NCBI GenBank assembly: GCA_003013855.2
Contig: ML058370.1
Location: forward strand, 1,116,001 to 1,180,000
DNA from: Liriodendron chinense
Taxonomy: Eukaryota; Streptophyta; Magnoliopsida; Magnoliales; Magnoliaceae
DNA: 64,000 bases
Direction: 5' to 3'
The number at the start of each line of letters is the position of its first letter. The stretch's first letter is position 1. The notes beneath the pieces are model-generated. The model did no database searches. It saw only the letters and a program-made list of their open reading frames with translations, and was not told where the DNA came from. Positions 33,424-46,600 of the stretch are shown one piece after another. A program made the position numbers and the translations under genes.

Positions 33424-36400
33424 CGTTAGAGAGAGAGGGTATGGGTGTGTACTGTGTGGGAAGGAATTCCGCACCACACTGCTGCTGTTGATGCTGCTGT
33501 TGTTGCTGGGGTAGCATCCCAGGAAAGAAGAAAAGGAAGAAAGAGAAGAAAAGAATAGAGAGAAAGAAAGAAGAAGAAAAAAGAAAGAAGGAAAGAAAGA
33601 AGAAAGAAAGAAGAAAGAAGAAGAAATTTTCTTTTTCTAATCAAGTCGACTCGCTGAGCTGACTCATATTTGAGTTAGGGCTTGTTTGGAGCATAGGAAT
33701 CACCAAACGGTGAGTGATTCATCTCACAATTTTCTAGTTGATTTTCTCTTTTCTTCTCATCGTAATATTCAAATTCGTTTCCGTTCTCTGTTGTTCGACA
33801 ATCGGATTTTATGTAAGAATTCCGTTTTTCAACTCGTCTCCTTAATCAAGTCTTTTAATATTGTTTCTTTTTCTTTCCTATCATCTATAAGGGGATCTTA
33901 GGTATGGATCCAACTCCAGTCTCTGTTCTTAAATCACATTTCATAATTGTTCATTCTTGATGTTTTTCCCACAATTATCCTCTTTAGTTGTACAGATCCA
34001 GATGTTAGATAAACTTGACGTGGGTTACCTTACACCACCATCTTCTCAATTTCTTTAATTTAAAACAGACTAAAAGTTTACATAAAGGATTACCTAAATA
34101 AAGAAACACATGCATGGTGTGATTGTGCTTGAATTTTGGATATGCATAGTATGCTTGAAGAAGTGCTTCCATAACTCATGACATGTGCATCCATTTATAC
34201 ACTGCGACAGAACAGGAGCATGGTTGATTTGACTCCTGGCGTGCATGGTTGATTTGCCGCCTCGCTGTACCGGTTAGGTGAGCATGGTTGATTTGCGACA
34301 GGTTCCTAATGTTCAGTGGCAGCGAGTTCTGGTCGTTTCACTTATTGAGCATGAATGATTTGCTCGGTTGGATCAGTGGTGCATGGTTGATTTGCCCACT
34401 GGCGTGCATGGTTGATTTGCCGCCTCGCTGTACCGGTTAGGTGAGCATGGTTGATTTACCTACTGGCGTGCATGGTTGATTTGCCGCCTCGCTGTACCGG
34501 TTAGGTGAGCATGGTTGATTTACCTACTGGCGTGCATGGTTGATTTGCCGCCTCGCTGTACCGGTTAGGTGAGCATGGTTGATTTGCGACAGGTTCCTGA
34601 TGTTCAGTGGCAGCGAGTTCCTAGACGTTTATTGCTCTCACACCTATCATAACATACATGACATCATGATCATTATGTGTCATTTATAATAAATCATAAA
34701 GTGTATCAATCATAACCTTATCCTTGTATATTTCATACAATTCTATCCGTTGATGATTTACCTCCTATCTCTTATTAACTGGAATATTACCTGTGATAGA
34801 AATGACCTCACTGAGCTTTTAGCTCACCAAAATCACCACAGTTCTTGCAGGTTCACAGGAAAAAAAAAAGACATAGACGGAGCAAAGTACTCAGAGGGTC
34901 ACATATCACACGAGCGTCGAATGTAATCGATTTGTTTTAGTTTTGTAAAATTCAATGTAATAAGACATTAGTGGAAGAGAAACTTTATATTTGGGATTTA
35001 TTTTAGTTATGTGATGTGTGGAATGGAATTTCAAGGAATCTATGCTCGAATTTTCAATTCACACCCTGGAACTCGGGCTTTGGGTTATTGTACTCGGGTT
35101 CTGAATTTCAGGGCGTGACAGTTTGGTATCAGAGAGAGATTTCGAGAATTCCAAAGTGCCTAGGGTTAGGGCTAGCACCTAGTGAACTTGGCGTTAGGGT
35201 CATGATGTCTAGTAAAGTCTTAGCTAGAACCTTTCTTAAAAACTAAAGTGGTAGTTTGATTGATGACGGTTATAGATAGGTTAAACATGAAAGATCATTT
35301 AGGGTGTCAGAGCCTAAGCTTTAGATTCCTTTAAGGGTCTAGGTATATATATGTTACACTAGGGTTTATATATGGGTCATAGAGAACCTGATGATAGTTT
35401 TGGGCGGTATACTTTAAGAAATTGAAGTAGGGTCTATAGATGAACATAGGAAAGTGTTGTAGAGGACTGGATAATAGGATAGCTGGTAGACACACAGAAA
35501 TGGGTGCGCCATGTATGATTTTGTTGTTATTGTACTTGATGTTTGTTTTTGTTTTTATGGATGTTTGTTTTCGTTGCAAGGTTGTCAAATTGCTTGCTTC
35601 TACATAAGGGTGTTGTTGTGTTGTGTGACCTTTGTTTTACTAGTGACGTTGCTTGTAGGATCAAGTTTGTAATGTTGAGGTTAGGGTGTCTGTAGGTTTT
35701 ATCTGTGAGGTTTCTTTTATTTGGACTGTTTGCTTTTCTTGTTTCATTGTTTGTACTGTGATTGATTATCTTGTTTGTGACATTGCTTTTGTTGGGATGT
35801 TATTGTTGACTTTCTTCTCTTCGTTATAGCGTTTGCTTAGGCACATCAGAGTGCATAGCGAAAGCTCGGTTGCGGTTATGGTTGAATCTCGAGGACGAGA
35901 TTCTCATAAGGGAGGTAGATTATAAGAACCCGAAGTCATATAAGTCATTACAGACACTTGTGAGCACATAAACCCATGACTTGTAGGGCATAGACACACC
36001 GTAGTAATCGTCTTTTAGCTTAGTGGGTTTGTTTGAATTTCGAGGACGAAATTTTGTATAAGGATGGTAGAATGTAATACCCCGAAAATTTAGTACACGA
36101 GTAGGTACACGAGTGTTATAGTTCACACGTTAGAATTTAAATTTTAGGCCGCGTCGTTCATACACATACACACACGTTACACTTTTATACGTATTCTGAC
36201 ACTTTTAAGACTTTAAAAACTTAGTGTACTTAGTTAAGTCAATAGACGGACCGTTAGAATGATCTATCATTGCTAGGTAGGAATATCTAATCGTCAATCT
36301 CGATTTTGAACAAGCCGATCATAGTAAACTAAACCCCTTGATCTCCATAGCCGCTCATACACAAATCAATTTAACATTCTGATCCGTTCATCTTGTTTAT

Positions 36401-37616
36401 CATACGTAGTTATGCTTAGCCTATTGTTAAAATTGTGAAATGATGAAAGTTCATGAGTAGACAAGTCACCAAAGTCTGACCATGTATGTGCCTTACCAAA
36501 AGGTTGCCCAAAAACCATGTTACGAGTATCTATTAAAGAAACCGACCGTACAATAACTCCTATTTGGGCTTAAGATCATAACCGTTTAATTAGAAAAAAA
36601 TTAGCCTTTCATATGACCATCCATCAAAATTGTATCCGTCAAATGGGCCATCCAAATAACAAATTGAACCGATCATTTCAAAGATCATTGGATTAGTACA
36701 AAGGCTATCGGTCAAATTTTCTATTGGACGTGTACAAATGTCATTTTGGATCATGGAGTGTGATGAACCACTAAAAGAGCATCTTGATTATCTGTAAGAG
36801 ATCAAGGCCCAAAATTAACCGGTAGAAAGAACGCGAAAAATGGCAGGCCTTGGTGAAGTTTCACCTAAAACTGATGGTAAACGAGATCGTTATGGACGGT
36901 TGAAGTCAAAACTAAAGAAAAGGGCAAACTTGGCATTATCCATGTTATAACATGGTATGTGAAAGAAACAGGGAACGTGGATAGGCTTTCACGTTGCACG
37001 TTTTTGTGAAGAGTGGCCCACCCAAGACTCGGATCTGCCTCATTTTTTGTGTCACACCCTAAAACTCCGTGGCCTACCTGATGAGCAGAGTAGATTTGTC
37101 ACATACATCGAGGTGGAACCCACGTGCGCTACGTGTGCAAGTAGAGTCCGGTCAAACGCGTGTTGACCGCGTATGTGAAGACAATCTGTCTTCTTCTCAA
37201 ACTCGCTGCAACAGCGAGCAGCGCTGCCACTGTGCATGTTCCACGTCGTCCATCTGTGGACCCCACATAAAAAATCCAAACCGTCCATATGATTGGTCTT
37301 CCCAGCGCAATCAATCCTCGTGAGTTTCTCTTCCAACAACCAAGCAACAAACCCTCTTCAACCCACCGTTTAAACCCAAGATTTGTCAAGATCCAAGTCC
37401 GTGCCTTGCATGGACATCCAAGATCAGCTACACTAGAGTCTTGTGGACCCCACATGCCCTTTCAACGATCCCCATGTGGCATAGGTTGCAAGATAGTGGA
37501 ACCCAAGTCCCTCTTGAAATCGGAAACCCAAACCGATCGCACATACGACCATGTTTTCCACCGTGCTCAGCTATAAAGCCCGTCCATCTGTTTCTTCCCC
37601 TCCTTGAGAAAACGCC

Positions 37617-37659
<43 letters not shown>

Positions 37660-40600
37660 TTAGAGAGAGAGGGTATGGGTGTGTATTGTGTGGGAAGGAA
37701 TTCCGCACCACACTGCTGCTGTTGATGCTGCTGTTGTTGCTGGGGTAGCATCCCAGGAAAGAAGAAAAGGAAGAAAGAGAAGAAAAGAATAGAGAGAAAG
37801 AAAGAAGAAGAAAGAAGAAAGAAAGAAGGAAAGAAAGAAGAAAGAAAGAAGAAAGAAGAAGAAATTTTCTTTCTCTAATCGAGTCGACTCGCTGAGCTGA
37901 CTCAGATTTGAGTTAGGGCTTGTTTGGAGCATAGGAATCATCAAACGGTGAGTGATTCATCTCACAATTTTCTAGTTGATTTTCTCTTATCTTCTCATCG
38001 TAATATTCAAATTCGTTTCCGTTCTCTGTTGTTTGACAATCGGATTTTATGTAAGAATTCCGTTTTTCAACTCGTCTCCTTAATCGAATCTTTTAATATT
38101 GTTTCTTTTTCTTTCCTATCATCTATAAGGGGATCTTAGGTATGGATCCAACTCCAGTCTCTGTTCTTAAATCGCATTTCATAATTGTTCATTCTTGATG
38201 TTTTTCCCAAAATTATCCTCTTTAGTTGTACATATCCAGATGTTAAATAAATTTGACGTGAGTTACCTTATACCACCATCTTCTCAATTTCTTTAATTTA
38301 AAACAGACTAAAAGTTTACATAAAGGATTACCTAAATAAAGAAACACATGCATGGTGTGATTGTGCTTGAATTTTGGATATGCATAGTATGCTTGAAGAA
38401 GTGCTTCCATAACTCATGACATGTGCATCCATTTATACACTGCGACAGAACAGGAGCATGGTTGATTTGACTCCTGGCGTGCATGGTTGATTTGCGACAG
38501 GTTCATAATGTTCAATGGCAGCGAGTTCTGGTCGTTTCACTTATTGAGCATGGATGATTTACTCGGTTATTTGATGAAATCATTGTCAAGTATACTTCAA
38601 TTTTTGGATTTGCAAGAAGATGGACCAATTTGCAGAAAAATGAGGAAAACTAGAAAATTTCCCAAATTTTCTTAAATCGAAAAGAGAATTGAGTATCAGA
38701 ATTATGTAAGAGAGTATGCATAGCCCCATCAAGATGGAGATGACGATTTTGAGCCACCGCACAGCTCTGTGGGTCTAAGCCACAACCACACATATTATTC
38801 ACAGGTATATTTCTAGTTTTCCACTTTTTCTTTTGCTTTTGAATATATTGCTTGTGTTTCCATACATGTCTTCTTACATTTACACAATTTGACTTTAAAG
38901 ATACTTGCATCAGTTCAATCAGACAACAAATAGATTAGGACCTGATACAAAGGAAATCTATTATGTGCACTTATTTTTTGTAATTTTTTTTTATATAATT
39001 TTGAAGTGTGTATTGATGTCTTATTTAACAATCCCTGAAGTTTCACTAAAAAATTCGAAGAATTTCCCAATGTTTCACATTATGAAATACAACTAACATA
39101 TCCCCTATGATAACCAATATGTGTATCTGTATCCTAAGGGTGCAATACATTACGCAATAACGAAATGGAAAACATTGCTTATTACATCCAACCCGCCCAT
39201 TGGATGCATCCCCTTAGGTTATCCTCAAGACCTAAAAATCCGCTTGATCCAAAAATCTGGTGGGCCACGGCATAGGGAATAAGGTGGGGGGAGACAACCC
39301 GCCCTTGATTCTCACAAGGGCCCACCTGAGTTACATAACAGCCTGCTTTTTAGACGAATCATTCATCCATGGCAGATGAAGGGTCTGGACAACTTAGATT
39401 ACATGTGCACCGCATGGTGGCCCTCCCACACAAATCAAGGGTGGGCATCCTGATGAGGACACAAGACCATTTAAAGTCCATCAGCGAAGAAAGTGCACAC
39501 CACAAGCATCTTCCTTGTGGCTAGGTGACTATTGAGGAGCATTGAAGACCCTACACATGTGATTTGACACATTGAAGGCCCCACATTGGGAGGACATGTG
39601 TATAAGAGGAAGACCTGCTGGACAGTTTTCACTGTCTTTGGGAGCCCGACCGAACATTACCTGTCTAGCGCCCGAAACTCTCTAGACGTTTTTGGACGTC
39701 TTCGGGCGCCCGAACATTGCCTACCAACACCCTAAACTCACTGGACGTTTTTGGACGTCTTCAGGCGCCCGATCGGACGACTAACCGAGCGCCCGATCTT
39801 TCCGCGCAATTTATTTTCTTATTCCGTTTTTGCTTAGTTTTTAGGAGTATTTTGGTACTTTTATGATTTCTTATTAGTTATTTAATGAAAACGAGATTAG
39901 TTATTGATTAATGAAAAAGAACAAACCCTTTGATTGCCTCCTTCCTCGCTCTTTCTCATGTTGCTTCTTCCTCTTCCTTGATCTCCTTCTTCTCTTTTCT
40001 CCTTGTGCCCTTCCAACTCCTTCCAAGTAATTTACCTTCTTTCCTCTACATTCTAAACCTTTGTTTGTTAATTCCCCGCGACCAAAATCTGAGAATTGAT
40101 CCAAACCCTAATTCCTCAGATTTTCAAATTCCCTAATCCGAGAAACATTTTGATTCCTCGGACTAGTGATCCCCATTGATCGATTGGGTTAAGACCATGC
40201 AAGATCGGGAGGTTCCATCCCTTGCCGGATCCAACCTTAGCAATAATTGAAGTTTATACTTCGTGGTTGTGATGAATGGCCCGCTCCATTGCATGTCTCC
40301 TTGTGGTTTTCTTAGTTTATGATGATTGATGTTAGATTTTTAGATTATTATTGTCTTTTACTTCTGCTAAATTATATGTGTTCATGAGCATGCATCATAT
40401 TTACGACATTCTTCATCAAATTTGGTATCAGAGAATAGGCTTGCATGGTTTTATCTAGATCGAGTTATCAAATTAGGGTTTTAATTTTTAGGTCTATTTT
40501 AGGAAATTTCCAGATTTAGAAAGTTTCCAATTTTAAAAACTTTTCAATTTTAGAAAGTTTTTTAATTTGGAAAATTTTCAGATTTGAGTAGTCTTCTGTT

Positions 40601-43600
40601 TTAATTCAGTATTTATCGGTTCATAATAGTTTTGTATTCATTGCATTCATCTTGTAAGTCGTAAAACCGTAAGAGGGCAAGTTGCGTAGAATTTGATTCA
40701 ATTTTTAATTGTATGCCCACAAGAAGAGGTAGAGGTTTCAGACTCCAACCAACCATGAATAACGAGCAGTTATCTGAACAACTTGCTTAATTGATACAAA
40801 AGATAATCGCTTTAGAAACGAGTCAAAGGCGAGAGTTCGCTCGCATGGACAACTAAATCGCAGCCACCATGACTAAGGTTGAACAATTAGAGGCATCCCA
40901 AAAGGAGACCCTACTGTTGGGGATGATGCGCACTCCCAAGCAGGAGAAATTATTGAGGAACGCGCTCCTACACATGGAGATAATGGTGGTAGAGATTGTG
41001 AAACAAGTCGTGGTGTTGTTCGAGAGGCACAAGCCACATATCATCATCAAGACCGCTACGATCCAGATGAGCGTGCGATGAAGAATGTAAGAGTTGAGGC
41101 CCCAAGCTTTAATGGGTATCTGGATCCCAATACATTCCTTGACTGGGTTGTTGACATGGATCACTACTTCGAGTGGTATGGCATGTCAGAAAACTGTCAA
41201 ATGAGGTTTGCGAAGATGAAACTTGTGGGCCAGGCTAAATTATTTTGGACCAACACTGAGCGAAAGATAGAAAGAATTGGTAGAGCCCCTATCACACATT
41301 GGTATGAGATGAAAGAGAAGTTGAAGGAAAAATATCTTCCTCTCTCATACGGACAGAAGCTCCTTGACCAATGGCAATCTTTATGCTAGAGGTCAATGTC
41401 TGTAGTTGACTACATCGCCAACTTTGAGGAATTTATGATGTGAAGTGATGTCCAAGAGGACCCTCTAATGACGCTCTGGCGTTTCAAGACAGGCCTTTGA
41501 ACGAATCTTCAGCGCGAGCTTATGACTCGGTCTATATCGGACTTAGATGAAGCGTACCAAGTTGTGCAGGAGTTGAAACAATACCTGAGAACTCTTGTCA
41601 TTAGACGTTTTGAGTCCCGAAACTCTAATGCTAGATCTGGCTCCCAGGGAGCTAGACCTAACATTGGTGGTCAACCTAGGGCACATGCGACTGTCCCGTC
41701 TAAGCCTAGGGATGATAAAGGCAAAGGGGTTCTTGGTGCCGATCCTAATGGGGGTGTGGGAATATCAGGACACATGTCCAATCAGTGTCCCACAAAGAAC
41801 CGTGGAAAAGCCTTAGTTATAGGCGAGTCCCACGAGGATGTTGATGACCAGGATGATTATGAAGTAGAAGAATATCACCCTGACAAAGGTCTTACTGATG
41901 AAGACGAGGTAGGCGATGAAGCAACGCTTGCAGTAGTCAGGCGTGTGCTATCTCAGTCTAGGAGTAGTGTTGATTGGCGTCAAAACACTATCTTCTACAC
42001 TCTCGCCAGGTGTGGAGAAAAGAATTGCAGGGTGATAGTGGACAGTGGAAGTTATCAGAATGTGATTTCCTCTAACACCTTGGACCGGTTGAAATTGAAA
42101 TCCACACCTCATCTTAACCCGTACAAAGTCTCTTGGGGTGACAAGACCTCCCTTCCTATCACCCATCAGTGCTTAGTTCCCATAGAATTTGGGTCATACA
42201 AGGAGTCCTTGTAGTGTGATGCTGATACCTATGAATGTTGGACATATTATCCTAGGTAGGTCATGGCTATTCGATAATGATGTCACGATCTTTGGCTTTC
42301 GAATGCGTATACCTTCATGCATAATGGTAAGAAGATCAAACTTAATCCTATGCCACCAAAAAGCACATCAGGGAAGAAGAAGGATGAGAAAGCGAATGAG
42401 CCTAAGGAAGTGAGAAAATCCAAACCAAAGTCTCTTCACATAATCAATGCGAGAGAGCTTGAGAAAGAGACTAAGGAAGATTCCATGGTGTATGCCCTAG
42501 TGGCAAAAGAGATTACACCAAAGGTTCCATCAGAATTACCCCATGAAGTGACATCAGTTTTGAAAGAATACAGTGATGTGTTCCCTGAGGATTTACCAAA
42601 TGAGTTACCACCTATGTGGAACATCCAGCATACCATTGATCTCGTCCCGGGATCAACTCTATAGTACCCTTCCTCACTATAGGATGAATCCCGCAGAGCA
42701 TGGAGAGTTGAAAAGACAAGTTGATGAGCTTCTACAAAAGCGTTTTATCCAAGAGAGTATGAACCCGTGTGCCGTGCCCGCATTGTTGACACCAAAGAAA
42801 GACGGCACATGGCACATGTGTATGGACAGTCGTGTCATAAACAAAATTACCGTCAAATATACGTTTCCTATACCAAGGCTTGATGATATGCTTGACATGA
42901 TAGCCAGGTCCACAATTTTCTCCAAAATTGATCTCAAGAGTGGATATCACCAAATCCGCATACACCCAGGAGATGAGTGGAAGACGGCATTCAAATCGGA
43001 AAATGGGTTGTACGAGTGGATGGTCATGCCCTTCTGCTTGACTACGCACCCAGTACTTTTATGCAGGGTGATGACACAAGTCTTGAAGCCGTTCATGGAA
43101 AAATTCCTAGTGGTGGACTTTGATGACATTCTTATTTATAGTACCACTAAGATATCACACCTTGAACATCTGAAGCAGGTCTGTAGCGTCCTTAGGATTG
43201 AAAAGTTGTACGCTAATCTTAAGAAGTGCGCGTTCATGTCTAGTCTAGTCGTTTTCTTAGGATTTAAAGTGTCATCAGAAGGAATGAGCACAAACCCTGA
43301 AAAGATCAAGGTCATAGTTAACTAGCGTGAACCGAAAAACATTCACGTGGTGCGAAGCTTTCACGGCTTAGCAACTTTTTATCATCGGTTTATTAGGGGA
43401 TTTAGCATGATCATGGCTCCCATTACTGAATGCATGAAAAAAGAAGAATTCGTGTGGTCGAAAGCCGTAATCAAGGCTTTCATGGAAATTAAGGGCAAAA
43501 TGATAGAAGCTCATATCATGGGTCTGCCTGACTTTCTAAAGTTTTTGAGGTAGCGTGTGATGCGTCAGGTGTTGGTATAGGTGGAGTGTTGAGCCAGGAG

Positions 43601-46600
43601 GGCTACCCAGTAGCCTATTTTAGCGAGAAACTAAATGAGGCAAAGCCGAAGTACTCCACTTATGACAAGGAATTCTATGCGGTAGTGCAATCCCTGAGAC
43701 ATCGGCTTCACTATCTCCTACCGCAAGAATTCGTCTTATTTTCTGACCATGAGGCCTTGAGATATTTACATTCTCTAAAAAAACTCAACCCAAGGCATGC
43801 TAAGTGGGTAGCGTTTCTTCAAGAATATTCGTTCGTCCTGAAACATAAGGCCGAGGTCAAAAACAAATCAGTAGATGCCCTTAGTAGAAAGTGACGTTGC
43901 TCAATTCCTTCAGTATAGAGGTAGTCGGATTTGAGCAATTGAAAGATGAATACCACACATGTCCTGATTTTAGGGGTACTTATGCGTCGCTCTCCAGTGA
44001 CCAGCGTAGCACGGGTGATTATGTCATTAAAAATGGCTTCCTTTTCAAAAGGAGGCCGACTTTGTATTCCCGTATGTCCCTTCGTGAATTCCTCGTCTGG
44101 GAGCTTCATTCAAGGGGTATAGCTGGCCACTTAGTTCGAGATAAAACCATTGCCCTCGTAGAAGATCGTTTTTATTGGCCAAGTCTCAAGCGAGACGTAG
44201 CCAAGGTTTTAGGGCGATGCCGTACATGTCAACTGGCAAAGCAACGAAAGCAAAATACCAGGCTATATACGCCATTGCTAGTGCCACATGCTTCGTGGCA
44301 TGACATTAGTATAGATTTCGTACTGGGACTTCCCAAGACGATCAAAAAGCACGATTCCATCTTTGTTGTTGTAGATTGCTTCTCTAAAATGGTGCATTTC
44401 TCCCATGTTCGAACACGTCAAATGCGTCTCATATTGCTCAAGTCTTTTTTGATGGTGTGGTGCATCTCCATGGTTTGCCTAAAACCAGTGTCTGACCGTG
44501 ATGTCAGATTTACCAGTTACTTTTGGAAGACACTATGGTACATGATGGGTACTCGTTTACAATTTTCCACCGCATACCACCCTCAAACAGATGAACAAAC
44601 TGAGGTGGTAAATTGAAGCCTTGGAAATCTTCTACATTGTCTAGTGGGTGAGCATGTTAAAACCTGGGACTTAATTTTACCCATCGCTGAGTTTGCTTAT
44701 AATGGGTTAGTTAATAGATCAGCAGGGATAAGTCCTTTTGAAATTGTTAGTGGGTACAAACCTAGAATGCCCATAGATCTCTTACCCATGTCTGTCACCT
44801 AAAGATCTTTAGAATTGGCCGATGCATTTATATGACACATCCATGATTTGCATACACATGTTAGACAGCGGATTAATCAAAGCAATGATAATTATAAATT
44901 CTTAGCTGATGATCATCGTAGATCACAAGATTTTCAGGAAGGAGACTATGTAATGGTGAGGATCAGGCCGGAGCGGTTCTCACAGGGTTCCGCTAAGAAA
45001 TTACAAGCGCGTAGTGCTTGACCATTTAAGATATTGCAGAGAATTGGATCCAACACATATCGGATTGACCTTCCACCTGAAATGAGTATTAATCCAACAT
45101 TTAATATGGAGGATGTAGTCCGCTCCTCTAACCCTATCATTGATCCAAAGTCCATTTCATGGCCATTCTCTGAATTTTCTTCACAACCTACTCCACCCCT
45201 TCCTCCACCTATTATTCGTAAAGAAGAGATTGAGGAAATCGTAGATGAAGAGAGTTTCTACGAGAGACGGAGGTTTCCAAAGGTACCTTGTCAAATGGAA
45301 GAACAAACCACCGTCAGAATCTACGTGGTTGACTGAAGTGGAGTTGCAGAGTATTGAACCGGATTTACTAGAGCGTCACAAGGGCTTCAACTCGTCGAAG
45401 TCGAATTTTTCTCACCAGAGGAGAGTTGATGAGGACACAAGACCATTTAAAGTCTATCAGCGAAGAAAGCGCATGCCACAAGCATCTTCCTTGTGACTAG
45501 GCAACTATTGAGGAGCATTGAAAACCTTACACACGTGATTTGACACATTGAAGGCCCCACATTGGGAGGACATATGTGTAGGAGGAAGAAGACCTGCTGG
45601 GCAATTTTCACTGTCTTCGGGCTCTCAAACATTGCCTGCCTGGCACCCGAAACTCACTGGACTTTTTGGACATCTTCGGGCGCCCGATCGGGCGCGGGCG
45701 ACTGACCCAGCGCCCGATCTTCCGCACAATTATTTCTTATTCCGTTTTTACTTGGTTTTTAGGGGTATTTTGGTACTTTAATGATTTCTTATCGGTTATT
45801 TGAGCGGGCTCGGCCCTAAAAACGAGATTAGTTGTTGATTAGTGAAAAAGAGCAAACCCTTTGGTTGCCTCCTTCCTCCCTCTCTCTCATGGTGCTTCTT
45901 CCTCTTCCTTGATCTCCTTCTCATTTCTCCTTGTGCCCCTCCAACTTCTTCCAGGTAATTTATCTTCTTTCCTCTACATTCTAAACCTTTGTTTGTTAAT
46001 TCCCCACGACCAAAATCTGATAACTGATCCAAACCCTATTTCCTCAGATTTTCAAATTCCCTAATCCGTAAAACCTTTTTATTCTTCGGACTAGTGATCC
46101 CCATTGATCGATTGGGTTAAGACCATGCAAGATCGGGAGGTTCCGTCCCTCGTCGGATCCAACCCTAGCAATAATTGAACTTTGTACTTTGTAGTTGTGA
46201 TGAATGGCCCACTCCATTACATGTCTCCTTGTGGTTTTCTTAGTTTATGATAATTGATGCTAGATTTTTAGATTATTATTGTCTTTTATTTCCGTTGAAT
46301 TATATGTGTTCATGAGCATGCATCATATTTAGGGCATTCTCCATCACATCCCCTCTCGACTTCTCCCCTGTGTTGTGGTCCACTAGAGCGAATTTCCATT
46401 TGGATGGATTTTTTGAGAAAAAGGGGTAAGATGAGAAGAACATCTGATGGACAGGTTCGGATGTCATCAATACATCACATGGGCCCCACTTCTGTCCAAT
46501 AAGACTGAAGCTTACATGGCACTGGTACGACCAAAGCGTACCCCGCAAGTGAATTAATATCCTAGTCTTGAAAATGGACAAATGAATCTTGGCAGCCTAT

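Larger units (their letters stand above)
32408..38570 (+). mobile_element. Rearranged non-autonomous LTR retrotransposon with an inverted LTR arm
   Basis: A plus-strand element is recognisable. An LTR ends 'gggcgtgaca' at 35120 and is followed by a primer-binding site. A short internal region (35121-36072) has no gag or pol. A polypurine-like 'aaggatggtagaa' precedes a second LTR starting 'tgtaataccccgaaa' at 36073. Parts shared by the LTRs (33070-34220 and 37320-38455) differ at only about 20 sites by eye. The 3' LTR stops matching at about 38570. The 5' LTR lacks its first ~1.24 kb and instead begins with an inverted copy of its own 3' end (32408-33042). A full LTR would be about 3.2 kb. 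Confidence 0.75.
39446..46351 (+). mobile_element. Full-length but defective Ty3/gypsy chromovirus, target duplication CATCC
   Basis: The element spans 39451-46346 (6896 bp) and is flanked by catcc at 39446-39450 and 46347-46351. It has two LTRs, a Met-tRNA primer-binding site, a gag-pol region in the order gag, protease, RT, RNase H, integrase, chromodomain, and a purine-rich ccagaggagagt before the 3' LTR. The order and the C-terminal chromodomain place it in the chromoviruses. Many stops and frameshifts show that it cannot encode its own proteins. It lies antisense in the WIT intron. Confidence 0.95.

Noticed and set aside
33193..33644. ERERERER- and SLSLSL-type frames on both strands, repeated at 37441-37944
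   Set aside because: They come from the AG microsatellite and purine-rich tract inside the LTRs and not from protein-coding sequence.
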